Below, in pieces: positions 16,052-24,805 of a DNA stretch of 64,000 bases; the first letter of the stretch is position 1; each line of letters opens with the position of its first letter. The translations under genes and the position numbers were made by a program. Location of the stretch: NCBI RefSeq assembly GCF_008761635.1, contig NZ_CP044344.1, positions 2,356,001 through 2,420,000 of the forward strand. Reading direction: 5' to 3'. The DNA comes from Nocardioides cynanchi (lineage in GTDB: Bacteria > Actinomycetota > Actinomycetes > Propionibacteriales > Nocardioidaceae). The notes under the pieces are model-generated. The model saw nothing but the letters and a program-made list of their open reading frames with translations, did no database searches and was not told the origin of the DNA.

Positions 16052-16654
16052 TCAGGCGGTCCACGCGAAGCTGGACGTCGACAGTCCGGTCTTTCCTTCG
16101 AACTCGATGCCGAAGGCGCTGATCTGCGACCGCTTGGCCTCGGCCATGGTCAGGCCGGACCCGGCCGGGTGGAACATCCCGGAGAACCTCACCGGCTCCC
16201 CGGTCTCCACCCCGAACGGAACGATGTCCTGGATCTCGAAGTCGACCGCGTCCCCGATCCGGACCGTGTGCCGCAGGCCGTCGTCCACGACCTCGATCGG
16301 CGCACGCTCCACGCCGAGCATCTCGCCGATCAGCGGAGCGAGCCCCGCCATCGGACCGCCGACCTGACCGCTGAAGACCCGGACCAGCTGGTCCAGCTGG
16401 GCGTCGCTGGCGGCATCGTCGACGAACACGCCCACCCGCCAGTTGCCCTCGGTCATCACCTTGGGGGTGTCGGCGACGAGAGCCACCGTATGGCCGGAGA
16501 CGTCCGTGCCGTCGACGGCTCCCTCCAGGATGTCGAAGACGAGCACGACCCGACAGAAGTCATAGGTAGCCCCGTGGTCGAACGACAGGTTGCACGGGCA
16601 CATGAGCTCGCACGAGCAGGTCTCGACATAGCTACCGGACAAGTTCCAGGACAT
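16052..16654 (-). CDS. DUF1326 domain protein
   Basis: A 200-residue protein starting MSWNLSGSYVETCSCELMCPC with the conserved ETCxCxxxCPC cysteine cluster, then DFCRVVLVFDI and a C-terminal beta-rich part with FSGMFHPAGSG. DUF1326 proteins are usually next to DUF2182 membrane proteins, as here. The cysteine cluster suggests metal binding. The start codon is preceded by an AAGGGGGTTCGATG-like context. Confidence 0.9.
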   Translation of the reverse strand: MSWNLSGSYVETCSCELMCPCNLSFDHGATYDFCRVVLVFDILEGAVDGTDVSGHTVALVADTPKVMTEGNWRVGVFVDDAASDAQLDQLVRVFSGQVGGPMAGLAPLIGEMLGVERAPIEVVDDGLRHTVRIGDAVDFEIQDIVPFGVETGEPVRFSGMFHPAGSGLTMAEAKRSQISAFGIEFEGKTGLSTSSFAWTA

Positions 16655-16758
16655 CGAACCCCCTTGGTCAACGGTGAAAACGAGTGTGCTCTTGCCCTGC
16701 CGCGGTGGTCAACGGCCGGGCGCGCGCTCGCGGCAGGCGACGTGGAAGACTCCGCCCC

Positions 16759-17157
16759 GTGAGCCTGACGAGTCGCCGCAACGCGTGGCCCATCGCTGTC
16801 GTGGCCGACCTCCTGGTCGTGATCGTGTTCGCCGCGGTCGGCCGGTCCAACCACCACGAGTCGACCGGCCTGCACGGCATCTGGCACACGGCCTGGCCGT
16901 TCGCGCTGGGCACGGTGCTCGCGCTGGCGCTCACGGCGTACACGAAGACCGACCCGCTCACCCTCCGCGCCGGGCTCCGGGTCTGGCTGTGGACCCTCGT
17001 GATCGGGATGGTCGTGCGGGCCGCCACCGGAGCGGGTACGGCGTTGTCGTTCATCGTCGTGGCCACCCTCGTGCTCGGTGCGCTCTTCCTGGGCTGGCGT
17101 TTCGCGCTCGGCTGGAAGCGCTGGCGCTCACGGACCTCCTGGCTACGCCGCCGCTGA
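16759..17157 (+). CDS. DUF3054 membrane protein
   Basis: The 132-residue protein has four hydrophobic segments (AVVADLLVVIVFAAVGR, WPFALGTVLALALT, LWTLVIGMVVRAATG, FIVVATLVLGALFLGW). The DUF3054 signature D-x-x-x-V-x-x-F-A-x-x-G-R appears near the N-terminus and GLHGIWHTAWPF after it. The GTG at 16759 starts just before the first conserved segment. It is divergent from DUF1326. Its role is unknown. Confidence 0.88.
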   Translation: MSLTSRRNAWPIAVVADLLVVIVFAAVGRSNHHESTGLHGIWHTAWPFALGTVLALALTAYTKTDPLTLRAGLRVWLWTLVIGMVVRAATGAGTALSFIVVATLVLGALFLGWRFALGWKRWRSRTSWLRRR

Positions 17158-17313
17158 CCGCAACCGGTTGCGCGCCCGGGACGCCTTTGCCACCCATGCG
17201 GGTGAAGAGCCATGGCCCCCAGACGGCTTACGCTGGATGAGGGGGCGAGGTCGCCATGGGAGCGGCGTCCTCGGTGCCCGACCAGCGATGTCGTGCCAAG
17301 GGAGGTCCCGGTC

Positions 17314-18432
17314 ATGCCGTGCGAGATGGTGTCGCTGCGCCGAGGCCAGGTCGGACCTCTGCCACGCCTGGCGGCCGAGCAGGCCGAGGTGGTGACCTCC
17401 GACCTCCAGCCCGACCTGGACCACGTCGCCAAGGTCGCCCACGACCTGGGTCAGTGGCTTCCGCTGCCGATGCAGGGCGACACCTTGAGCCTCTGGGAGT
17501 CGCTGGCCAGCCTCGGGGCCGTCGACCTGACCGTGGCTCGCGTGGTCGAGCCGCACGTCGACGCCCTCTCCATCCTCCGTGAGGCACGCCGCGAGGGCGC
17601 CGTGCCCGACGAGGAGTGGAGCCGGCACTGGCCCGGCTGGAGCGCCGCCCCGCTCTGGGGCGTCTACGCCGCGGAAGGTCGCGAACGGCTCCGGGCCGTG
17701 CGCGGCACGGACGGCAGCTGGTGCCTGGAGGGCGTGAAGCCCTGGTGCTCCCTGGCCGACCGGGCGAGCCACGCGCTGATCACCGCCTGGGTGGACGACG
17801 AGCAGCGCGGGCTGTTCGCGATCGACCTGTCCCACCCCGGCGTCCGGGTCGCCGTCGGCGACGACGAGGGCGCCGGCCAGTCGTCGAGGTGGGCCGCGCG
17901 CGGCCTCACGCAGGTCCGCAGCACCGCGATCCACCTCGACGCCGTCCCCAGCGTCGCGATCGGCCCCCCGCAGTGGTACCTCGCCCGTCCGGGCTTCGCC
18001 TGGGGCGGGGTCGGGGTCGCCGCGATCTGGTACGGCGGCGCGGTCGCCCTGGCCTGCCGGCTGCGGGCGGCCTTCGAGCAGCGCCCGCCCGACCAGGTGG
18101 CCCTGATGCACCTCGGTGCGGTGGACACCGCGCTGACCCGCGCCCGCGTCGTACTCCAGGAGGCCGCCCAGGTCGCCGACGACCCGGCGACCTCACGTGC
18201 CGAGGCGGAGCTGGTCTCCCAACGGGCCCGCCAGGTGGTGGCCGACACCGTGGACGAGGTGCTCAACCGCGTCGGGCACGCCCTCGGTCCGGCACCACTG
18301 ACCGGCGAGGAGGAGCACGCCCGACGGGTCGCCGACCTCACCGTCTACGTCCGCCAGCACCACGCCGAGCGCGACCTGGCCCGGCTCGGACAGCTCTCCC
18401 TCGACGGCCCCGGAGGCTGGCAGTGGTGGTGA
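17314..18432 (+). CDS. Acyl-CoA dehydrogenase-like protein of a PIG-L/GT2 cluster
   Basis: The 372-residue protein has an acyl-CoA-dehydrogenase-like plan with a helical N-terminus (WESLASLGAVDLTVARVVEPH), a beta-barrel centre (WGVYAAEG, WCLEGVKPWCSLADRASHALI, LFAIDL) and a helical C-terminus. The usual catalytic-glutamate and ER-x-x-F-G motifs are not evident, so it may bind a substrate rather than dehydrogenate it. ATG 17314 follows GGGAGG at a suitable distance. It overlaps the next gene by GTGA and forms a coupled three-gene unit with the PIG-L/methyltransferase fusion and the glycosyltransferase. Confidence 0.8.
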   Translation: MPCEMVSLRRGQVGPLPRLAAEQAEVVTSDLQPDLDHVAKVAHDLGQWLPLPMQGDTLSLWESLASLGAVDLTVARVVEPHVDALSILREARREGAVPDEEWSRHWPGWSAAPLWGVYAAEGRERLRAVRGTDGSWCLEGVKPWCSLADRASHALITAWVDDEQRGLFAIDLSHPGVRVAVGDDEGAGQSSRWAARGLTQVRSTAIHLDAVPSVAIGPPQWYLARPGFAWGGVGVAAIWYGGAVALACRLRAAFEQRPPDQVALMHLGAVDTALTRARVVLQEAAQVADDPATSRAEAELVSQRARQVVADTVDEVLNRVGHALGPAPLTGEEEHARRVADLTVYVRQHHAERDLARLGQLSLDGPGGWQWW

Positions 18433-19778
18433 CCACGCCGGCCCGCCCGTTCACCGCCTCCGGACCCGGCACACCCGCCACGGTCTGGAGCATGCACCTC
18501 GCCGAGGCCCACCACCAGCCCGCCGATCTCACCGGTGTACGACGTGTGGTCGTCGTCGGAGCGCATCCCGACGACGAGTCGCTCGGTGCCGGCGGACTGG
18601 TCGCGACCGCCCGCGCCCTCGACCTCCCGGTCGACCTCGTCTGCGCCACCGACGGTGAGGGCAGCCACCCCGCGTCGCCGACCCACACCCCCGACGACCT
18701 GGCCCGGCGCCGGACCGAGGAGTGGCTCGCCGCCGCCGACGCCCTGGGCGTCGACGGGGCACACACGCATCGGCTGGGGCTGCCCGACGGCGGCCTCGAC
18801 ACCCGCGTCGCCGAGCTGACCACCCGGCTGGTCGAGCTGGTCGGAGACGGACGCGACGCCGTGGTCGTGGCTCCATGGAGCGAGGACGGCCATCCCGACC
18901 ACGAGGCCGTGGGCCGGGCGGCCGCCGCCACCGCGCGTCGTACCGGCGCCCAGCTCTGGGAGTTCCCGATCTGGCTGTGGCACTGGTCGACACCCTCCGA
19001 CCCCCGCGCCCGCCGGCTGCGTCCCCTCGCGCTCGACGCACCCGCTGCCGAGCGCAAGCAGCGGGCCATCGCCGCACACGCCAGCCAGGTCTCCGCGCTC
19101 TCGTCCCTCGAAGGTGACGAGACACTGCTGACCCCGTCGCTGCTTGCGCACTTCGCCGGTGGGCACGAGTGGTTCGTGATCACGCCGGCCGAGGACTGCG
19201 CGGACGACGCCCTCGACCGCCTGCACCGCGACGACCCGGACCCGTGGGGGGTCGACTCGCGGTGGTACGAACGCCGCAAGCGCGCCCTCCTCCTGGCCGC
19301 CCTCCCCCGCGAGCGCTTCCGCCACGTCCTCGAGATCGGCTGCTCCACCGGAGCACTGACCGCGGCTCTCGCCGAGCGCGCCGACCGCGTCCTCGGCGTT
19401 GACCGCTCGGTCGCAGCGCTGGCCGCGGCGCGGCAACGGCTCGCCGATCTCCCCGGCGTCGCGGTCGCCGACCTCGACGTCCCACACGCCTGGCCCGACG
19501 AGGAACCGTTCGACCTCGTGGTGGTCTCCGAGGTCGGCTACTTCCTCAGTCCGCAGGCCCTCGACGCCCTGGTCGACCGGGTGTCGACCGGTCTGAGTCA
19601 TGACGGCGTCGTCGTCCTCTGCCACTGGCGACACCCGGTCGAGGGCTGGGTCGCGGACGCCGACGACGTGCACCGCCGCTTCCACGAGGGAGCCCTGCCG
19701 CCGCTCCAGGCCGACTACCGCGACCGCGACGTCGAGATCCGCGTCCATGCCGAGCACTGGCCGGATCCCACCGGATGA
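18429..19778 (+). CDS. Bifunctional PIG-L family deacetylase / SAM-dependent methyltransferase
   Basis: A 449-residue fusion. Residues about 35-250 are a LmbE/PIG-L zinc deacetylase with VVVVGAHPDDESLGAGG (AHPDDE metal site and base) and WSEDGHPDHEAVGRA (HPDH ligand). From about residue 275 a NodS-like class I methyltransferase has VLEIGCSTGALTAALAERA (SAM loop), VLGVDRS and FDLVVVSEVGYFL. Deacetylation of an N-acetylamino sugar followed by N-methylation is the simplest reading. The gene is coupled on both sides (GTGA and ATGA), implying a stoichiometric pathway with the glycosyltransferase. Confidence 0.9.
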   Translation: MTTPARPFTASGPGTPATVWSMHLAEAHHQPADLTGVRRVVVVGAHPDDESLGAGGLVATARALDLPVDLVCATDGEGSHPASPTHTPDDLARRRTEEWLAAADALGVDGAHTHRLGLPDGGLDTRVAELTTRLVELVGDGRDAVVVAPWSEDGHPDHEAVGRAAAATARRTGAQLWEFPIWLWHWSTPSDPRARRLRPLALDAPAAERKQRAIAAHASQVSALSSLEGDETLLTPSLLAHFAGGHEWFVITPAEDCADDALDRLHRDDPDPWGVDSRWYERRKRALLLAALPRERFRHVLEIGCSTGALTAALAERADRVLGVDRSVAALAAARQRLADLPGVAVADLDVPHAWPDEEPFDLVVVSEVGYFLSPQALDALVDRVSTGLSHDGVVVLCHWRHPVEGWVADADDVHRRFHEGALPPLQADYRDRDVEIRVHAEHWPDPTG

Positions 19779-20473
19779 GGCACGAGTTCGACCACGTCCT
19801 CGTCGTCGTACCCGCGCACGACGAGGCCGACCGCCTCGGCGCGCAGCTCACCGCGATCGCCTCGGCCGTCCGGTACGCCGCGTGGTCGCGGCCACGGACC
19901 GCGATGTCGACCACGGTCGTGCTCGACTCCTGCACCGACGGATCGGCCGACGTGGCCGCGGGGTTCGCCGGCGTCCACGTGGTCGAGGCCGAGCTCGGCT
20001 GCGTCGGCCGCGCTCGACGGCTCGGCATCGCCCGGGCACGGGCCCGCCACGACCTCGACCCGGCCCGCACCTGGGTGGCCTGCACCGACGCCGACAGCGT
20101 CGTCCCGCACGACTGGCTCAGCGGACAGCTCGACCTCGCCGAGTCCGGGTCGCGGCTCGTGCTCGGCACGGTCTGGCCCGACCCGGCCGACCTCGAGCCG
20201 GCCCGACTGCGCCGATGGCTGGCCCGCCATCACCTGCGAGACGGGCATCCCTTCGTGCACGGCGCCAACCTCGGCTTCGCCCTCGACGGCTACGACCGGG
20301 TCGGTGGCTTCCGGGCGCTGCCGGTCGGCGAGGACGTCGACCTGGTCACCCGGCTCCGCGCCCTCGGCCTCGCTGAGACCGCCACGTCACGGCTGCCGGT
20401 GCTGACCTCCGGCCGGCTCCGCGGCCGTGCGCCGGCCGGCTTCGCGTCGTACCTCATGTCGCTGGTGCCCTGA
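19775..20473 (+). CDS. Family 2 glycosyltransferase, short form
   Basis: The 232-residue GT-A enzyme has VLVVVPAHDEADRLG, the nucleotide-sugar segment ACTDADSVVPHDWL (DxD-like DAD) and the acceptor-side motif HGANLGFALDGYDRVGGF, with GEDVDLVTRL as the ED catalytic-base motif. No transmembrane segment is visible, so it is probably cytosolic. It overlaps the PIG-L/methyltransferase gene by ATGA and closes the three-gene unit. The product is unknown; a modified aminoglycan or glycolipid is inferred. Confidence 0.88.
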   Translation: MRHEFDHVLVVVPAHDEADRLGAQLTAIASAVRYAAWSRPRTAMSTTVVLDSCTDGSADVAAGFAGVHVVEAELGCVGRARRLGIARARARHDLDPARTWVACTDADSVVPHDWLSGQLDLAESGSRLVLGTVWPDPADLEPARLRRWLARHHLRDGHPFVHGANLGFALDGYDRVGGFRALPVGEDVDLVTRLRALGLAETATSRLPVLTSGRLRGRAPAGFASYLMSLVP

Positions 20474-20513
20474 CCGTTCCCGGCCCAGCCGGATCGGGTC
20501 GAGCAGGTCCGGG

Positions 20514-21470
20514 TCAGCGGACGGCAGCCGCCAGGACCCGAGACGAGAGGTTGGCCGGGTAGCGGATCGAGGTCGCGTCGTGGGCCGGCTCCGGGGTGAG
20601 CGGGCTGTGCAGCCGCACCCACTTGCGGTAGCCGATGCCGGTCATCGACAGGTAGTGGAACGCGCGCTCGCGCAGGCCACGCTCGACCTCGAGGCTCAGT
20701 CCGTCGGCGATCAGCAGGCCGTGCACCTTGCCCTGCCGCGCCTCGGCCCGCAGCCAGTCCACCGAGAGGGCGAGCTGGTCGAGGGCGCCGATGCCGACCG
20801 CGGTGGTCTTGTTCTCCACGACCAGCCAGTCACTGGCCGCGGCGATCTCGCAGTCCTGGGTGAAGCGCATCAGCAGGTCGGCCCGGCGGCCGTCGACGAA
20901 CATGTGCTGCTGCCCGCGTACGCCGTCCATCTCCTCGTTGGCGAGGCGGACCGGGTAGCCGAGCTTGTGCAGGATGTCGAGGCGGGCCAGCAGCCAGCCC
21001 TCGAAGGCATCGCGGTTCGGCAGCGACCAGACCGGGTACGGCGACGGCTTGCCCTCGGCGTCGGAGCCGAAGGTGGCGAGCCACGCGTCGAGCATTGCGA
21101 GGTACTGCTCGGCGTCCTCGTCACGGATCATCAGGCGGTCCATGCAGCGGGCGAGCAGGCCCCAGCGGCCGATCAGTGGGTAGCGCGCGACGGTCTCGAT
21201 GGGGAGCTTGAGGTGCTCCGCCAGCTCGGCCTCCGTGACGTCCACACTCTCCGGAAGCTGCCACTGCCCGTCTCCGAGCCGCAGCAGCAACCGGTCGAGC
21301 ACCGGACAGCCGAGCCGACCGATCACCAGCGGCGGCGCCACGACCGAGATGTCGTCGGTGACGCACTCGTCGACGACCTCGTGAGCGACCGTGCAGAGCT
21401 TGGTCGCCTTCTCGTAGGACTCACCCGTCGCCTTCATGACGGCGTTGATGACCTTGTCGGACTCAGCCAT
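20514..21470 (-). CDS. Putative PD-(D/E)XK nuclease-fold protein (318 aa)
   Basis: The C-terminal half contains GRRADLLMRF, DWLVVENKTTAVGIGALDQLALSVDWLRAEA and VHGLLIADGLSLEVERGL. The spacing of Asp, then V-x-E-N-K, then a following helix is like the catalytic core of NucS/DUF91-type PD-(D/E)XK nucleases. The N-terminal 170 residues are helical (EELAEHLKLP-like segments) and not recognised. It stands alone between the glycosyltransferase and the secreted hydrolase. A DNA-repair, mismatch or defence role is possible. The family assignment rests on motif reading alone. Confidence 0.55.
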   Translation of the reverse strand: MAESDKVINAVMKATGESYEKATKLCTVAHEVVDECVTDDISVVAPPLVIGRLGCPVLDRLLLRLGDGQWQLPESVDVTEAELAEHLKLPIETVARYPLIGRWGLLARCMDRLMIRDEDAEQYLAMLDAWLATFGSDAEGKPSPYPVWSLPNRDAFEGWLLARLDILHKLGYPVRLANEEMDGVRGQQHMFVDGRRADLLMRFTQDCEIAAASDWLVVENKTTAVGIGALDQLALSVDWLRAEARQGKVHGLLIADGLSLEVERGLRERAFHYLSMTGIGYRKWVRLHSPLTPEPAHDATSIRYPANLSSRVLAAAVR

Positions 21471-21707
21471 TCGTCACACCCCCCCAGATGTTGGGGAAAT
21501 GGTAGTGAACGAACGCAGGAAACCACCTGACCCAACCGGGCCAGGGGTATTCCTTTACCAGCCGGATCGCCTCACCGAGCGGCGCCCGACCCGGCGAGCT
21601 CCGCCCCCTGTTCTACGTGGCCCATCCGGGCCCTGTCCGGCTTTTGGCCAAACTGTGTCGGTCGGCCGCACGCCGGTGACGCCGCCGGTGGCGCCGGCCC
21701 GGATCGC

Positions 21708-23933
21708 TCACCCCACGTAGGTCCGGCAGGGCTGGGAGCGCAGCGAGCGGCAGGGCGGGGCCGTGGCCGGGATCTTGACGCCCGGCACCATCGAGAGCGC
21801 GAGCGACGAACGGTGCCGCCGGTCGGTCGCGATGGTGACCCGCTGACCGTGGTCGAGGGTGTCGAAGGCCCACAGCGGCCGCGCTCCCCCCGGCGGGTCG
21901 AGGGTGATCCGGAGCCGGTCACCCGGGCGGAACGGCTGGGCGAACGGCATGATCTCGATCCGGAGCAGGCGGTACTTGCCCCGGGGCATCGGCCGGGCGT
22001 CGGCCGCGAGGTCGGTGTGCACCGGCTTGAGCGCGGTGGACGGGCCGGGCTTGAGCTTGCGGTGGCTGGCCCGGAGCTCGCCGTTCTGGACGAAGACCTC
22101 ACGGCCGCTGGGCCTCACGTCGGTGACCGTGGCCTCGAGGTCGACGTCCTTGCTGGCGGTCTTCACCCATACGTTCAGCGAGCCGCTGCCGATCACCACC
22201 AGCTTCTTCTTCAGCGGCGGGGTGATCCACCCCAGGCCCTTGCCCTTCGGGATCTGCTTCCAGCTGTACGACGGGTGCGGGCCCCAGATCGCGTTGCTGC
22301 TGCCGGTGTAGTCGGTCGCCGGCAGGGCGGTCGGGTCGGCGGAGAAGGAGCGCGCCGTCGCGTGCTTCGCGCCTTGATGCACGTGGTGCCCGGACAGCTT
22401 GCCGCCCGGGGTCAGGAACCAGCGCTTCACCTGGGCCCGCGGGATCGGCCAGGACGCGAAGCGGTGCTCGAAGCGCCCGACCGGCGCGCCCGACGGCTGG
22501 CCCTGGGCCGCGCCCTCCTCGAAGATCACCCGGATCGGCGGCGTCGAGTTGTAGAGCTTGCGCGACTGCTTGAGGTCCAGGCCCGCGTAGCTGTCGTCGG
22601 CCACGGCGTGGAGACCGGTCATGCCGGTCAGCGTCTGGGCGAGGTTCACCCCGACGACGCCCTTCAGGAAGGTGGTCGGTGGCGTTCGGGCGACGTAGAG
22701 CAGGAGGAAGTCGGCGTACCGGTTGAACTCGCCGAGGCTCAGCGACTCGGTGTGCGAGCCGTTGCTCATCGTGGCGTAGAGGTGCGGGGCCGACGTGAAC
22801 TTGTCGAGGAAGTCGGGGAAGTGTCCGCCGGTCTGCTCGTCCTGCCACGCGCCGGCGAGGTAGACCGGCACCTTGATCCTGCCGACGAAGCGGCTCGGGT
22901 CGATCTGCTGGTAGTAGGTCTTGTTGTAGAACGGGTTGTCCTCGATCGTGCTGACCGGGTCGGGGTTCTGCAGGCGGACGTTCTGGTTGGTGGCGCACTC
23001 GGTCACCTGGTCCGGCGTCGCGCCCTGCGGGGAGTGCTCCCAGCCTTCGCCGAACGGCGCGGCGTCGTGCGCTCGCGCGGTCGCCCACGGGGTCGCGAAG
23101 CCGGTGTTGAGGATGCCTCCGGGCCACAGCGTGCCGCGGTAGGTGTCGTCGATCACCGACAGCGGCGAGATCGCGGACAGGTGCGGCGGCTGGGTGCGGC
23201 CGACGTACAGCTGCTCGATGCCCGGGTAGGAGATGCCGACCATGCCGACCTTGTGGAACTTCACCCACGGCTGGGCGGCGACCGCCTCGATGGCGTCGTA
23301 CCCGTCGAGGCTCTGCACCGGCTCGAAGGGCAGGTAGGAGCCGCCCGAGCAGCCGGTGCCGCGGATGTTCACACCGACGTAGGCGAACCCGAGGGTGGTG
23401 AAGATCTGGGCGAACCCGGCGTTGGCCGGGTTGCTGGGGTCGTAGCCGCTGTACTCGACGACGGTCGGGTAGGGGCCCTGGTTCGCCGGACCCGGGAGCA
23501 CCACGTTCGCCGACAGCGTGGTGCCGTCGCGGGTGGTGATGAAGTTGAACCCGTTGGTGAGCGTCTGCCCGTCGAAGAACGACTGCTGCGGCGGTGCCGA
23601 GCTCAGGTTGGTGACCTGCTGGGCGGGCGTGGCCGTGCCCGGGAGGCCGGCCTGCTGGACGCGGTAGACGCCCTTGTGCAGCTGGCGCCACTCGAAGCTG
23701 CCCATCGTGTCGACCGTGCCGGTGCCGACCACCGCGCCCTGGTGCACCAGCTCGAGCTGGGTGCCCGGGGTCCCGCCCAGCATCTCGAGCTGGTTGGTGC
23801 CCGGTCGCGGGGTGCCGATCGACGGCGGCGGTGCGGCCGAGGCGGACTGGACCACGGTCTGGGTGGCCAGCGCCAGCGCCAGGATCGACAGGAGGGCGAC
23901 GAGGGCGCGCAACAGCGGCGTACGGCGGGGCAT
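21708..23933 (-). CDS. Secreted CocE/NonD-type alpha/beta hydrolase (X-Pro dipeptidyl-peptidase family S15)
   Basis: The 741-residue protein has an N-terminal signal (LLRALVALLSILALALATQT, AxA near SASAA) and a catalytic domain with GFAYVGVNIRGTGCSGG and the nucleophile elbow VGMVGISYPGIEQL. Asp is in GAWQDEQTGG and His in MSNGSHTES, followed by a C-terminal jelly-roll (FRPGDRLRITLDPPGG). An extra amino-terminal domain of about 130 residues precedes the catalytic one. These enzymes hydrolyse esters or cleave after X-Pro. The true substrate is not predictable. The start at ATG 23933 puts the signal peptide at the N-terminus. Confidence 0.9.
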   Translation of the reverse strand: MPRRTPLLRALVALLSILALALATQTVVQSASAAPPPSIGTPRPGTNQLEMLGGTPGTQLELVHQGAVVGTGTVDTMGSFEWRQLHKGVYRVQQAGLPGTATPAQQVTNLSSAPPQQSFFDGQTLTNGFNFITTRDGTTLSANVVLPGPANQGPYPTVVEYSGYDPSNPANAGFAQIFTTLGFAYVGVNIRGTGCSGGSYLPFEPVQSLDGYDAIEAVAAQPWVKFHKVGMVGISYPGIEQLYVGRTQPPHLSAISPLSVIDDTYRGTLWPGGILNTGFATPWATARAHDAAPFGEGWEHSPQGATPDQVTECATNQNVRLQNPDPVSTIEDNPFYNKTYYQQIDPSRFVGRIKVPVYLAGAWQDEQTGGHFPDFLDKFTSAPHLYATMSNGSHTESLSLGEFNRYADFLLLYVARTPPTTFLKGVVGVNLAQTLTGMTGLHAVADDSYAGLDLKQSRKLYNSTPPIRVIFEEGAAQGQPSGAPVGRFEHRFASWPIPRAQVKRWFLTPGGKLSGHHVHQGAKHATARSFSADPTALPATDYTGSSNAIWGPHPSYSWKQIPKGKGLGWITPPLKKKLVVIGSGSLNVWVKTASKDVDLEATVTDVRPSGREVFVQNGELRASHRKLKPGPSTALKPVHTDLAADARPMPRGKYRLLRIEIMPFAQPFRPGDRLRITLDPPGGARPLWAFDTLDHGQRVTIATDRRHRSSLALSMVPGVKIPATAPPCRSLRSQPCRTYVG

Positions 23934-24186
23934 GCCCGGAGCGTAGACCCCGGAAGGTAGGTCGATCGTCGGTCCTCCGACGACCGCCTCGCCAGCCGCC
24001 CCCGGCCGCCGACAGGTCGGCGGTCGCGCCCGGGTGCAGCCGTTCGAGCCCTCCTTGCTTCCCCCGTGGAGCAAGAAGCGTTCCCAGACTAGGAATCGGC
24101 GGTTCCTGCGCGCATGCTCTTTACCGAATTGTTGTGATCCGGACGGGCCGCGGAATGGGTGGCCACCGGTCGGGGTTGGCCTTGGC

Positions 24187-24558
24187 ATGAGCGAGAAGCG
24201 CGTCCTGGTCCCCGGTCCCGACCACCCCATCACGATCACTCCGGCCGAGAGCGCGGTGACCGTCCGGTACGCCGACCGCCTCGTCGCCTCGACCGAGCGG
24301 GCACTGGTGCTGCAGGAGGCGAACTACCCGCCGGTCTTCTACGTGCCGCTCGAGGACGTCGAGCCCTCCGTCCTCCAGGCCACCGCTCACGAGACCTACT
24401 GCCCGTACAAGGGCGACGCCTCCTACTACTCCCTGGCCGACGGCGACGCCCTGGCCGAGAACGCCGTCTGGACCTACCGCACGCCGTACGACGCCGTGTC
24501 GGCGATCGCCGGGCACGTGGCGTTCTACCCCCACCACGTGGAGATCACCGCCGCCTGA
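24187..24558 (+). CDS. DUF427 domain protein
   Basis: The 123-residue single-domain protein contains VTVRYADRLVASTERALVLQEA, PPVFYVPLEDV, ETYCPYKGDASYYSL and NAVWTYRTPYDAVSAIAGHVAFYP, which are the defining blocks of DUF427. The conserved C-P-Y/F-K-G motif may bind a ligand, but the function is unknown. The upstream 250 bp hold no gene and a possible promoter. The downstream side is a repeat array. Confidence 0.92.
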   Translation: MSEKRVLVPGPDHPITITPAESAVTVRYADRLVASTERALVLQEANYPPVFYVPLEDVEPSVLQATAHETYCPYKGDASYYSLADGDALAENAVWTYRTPYDAVSAIAGHVAFYPHHVEITAA

Positions 24559-24573
24559 CTCCGCCGGTCGCGG

Positions 24574-24761
24574 TCTCGGTGGTCGAGCGGAGCCTCTCGG
24601 TGGTCGAGCGGAACCTCCCGGTGGTCGAGCGGAACCTCTCGGTGGTCGAGCGGAGCCTCCCGGTGGTCGAGCGGAGCCTCTCGGTGGTCGAGCGGAGCCT
24701 CTCGGTGGTCGAGCGGTCTCGGTGGTCGAGCGGTCTCGGTGGTCGAGCGGAGTCGAGACCA
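24574..24761 (+). repeat. Dispersed repeat, tandem array of 21-bp units
   Basis: Seven 21-bp units of type TCTCGGTGGTCGAGCGGAGCC (variants AACC, TCCC) begin at 24574 and are followed by two 15-bp short units. One full palindromic unit ending TCGAGACCA closes the array. It lies wholly between the DUF427 and DUF5995 genes. There are no spacers of unique sequence, so it is not a CRISPR. Confidence 0.95.
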
Positions 24762-24805
24762 GGTCCCCCTAGTCAAGCCCGGCCGCGGCTGACGACACTG
24801 TCCCC

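Noticed and set aside
24574..24761. CRISPR-like regular array
   Set aside because: The 21-bp units are directly adjacent with no unique spacers, and no cas gene is present. It is an array of the dispersed repeat.
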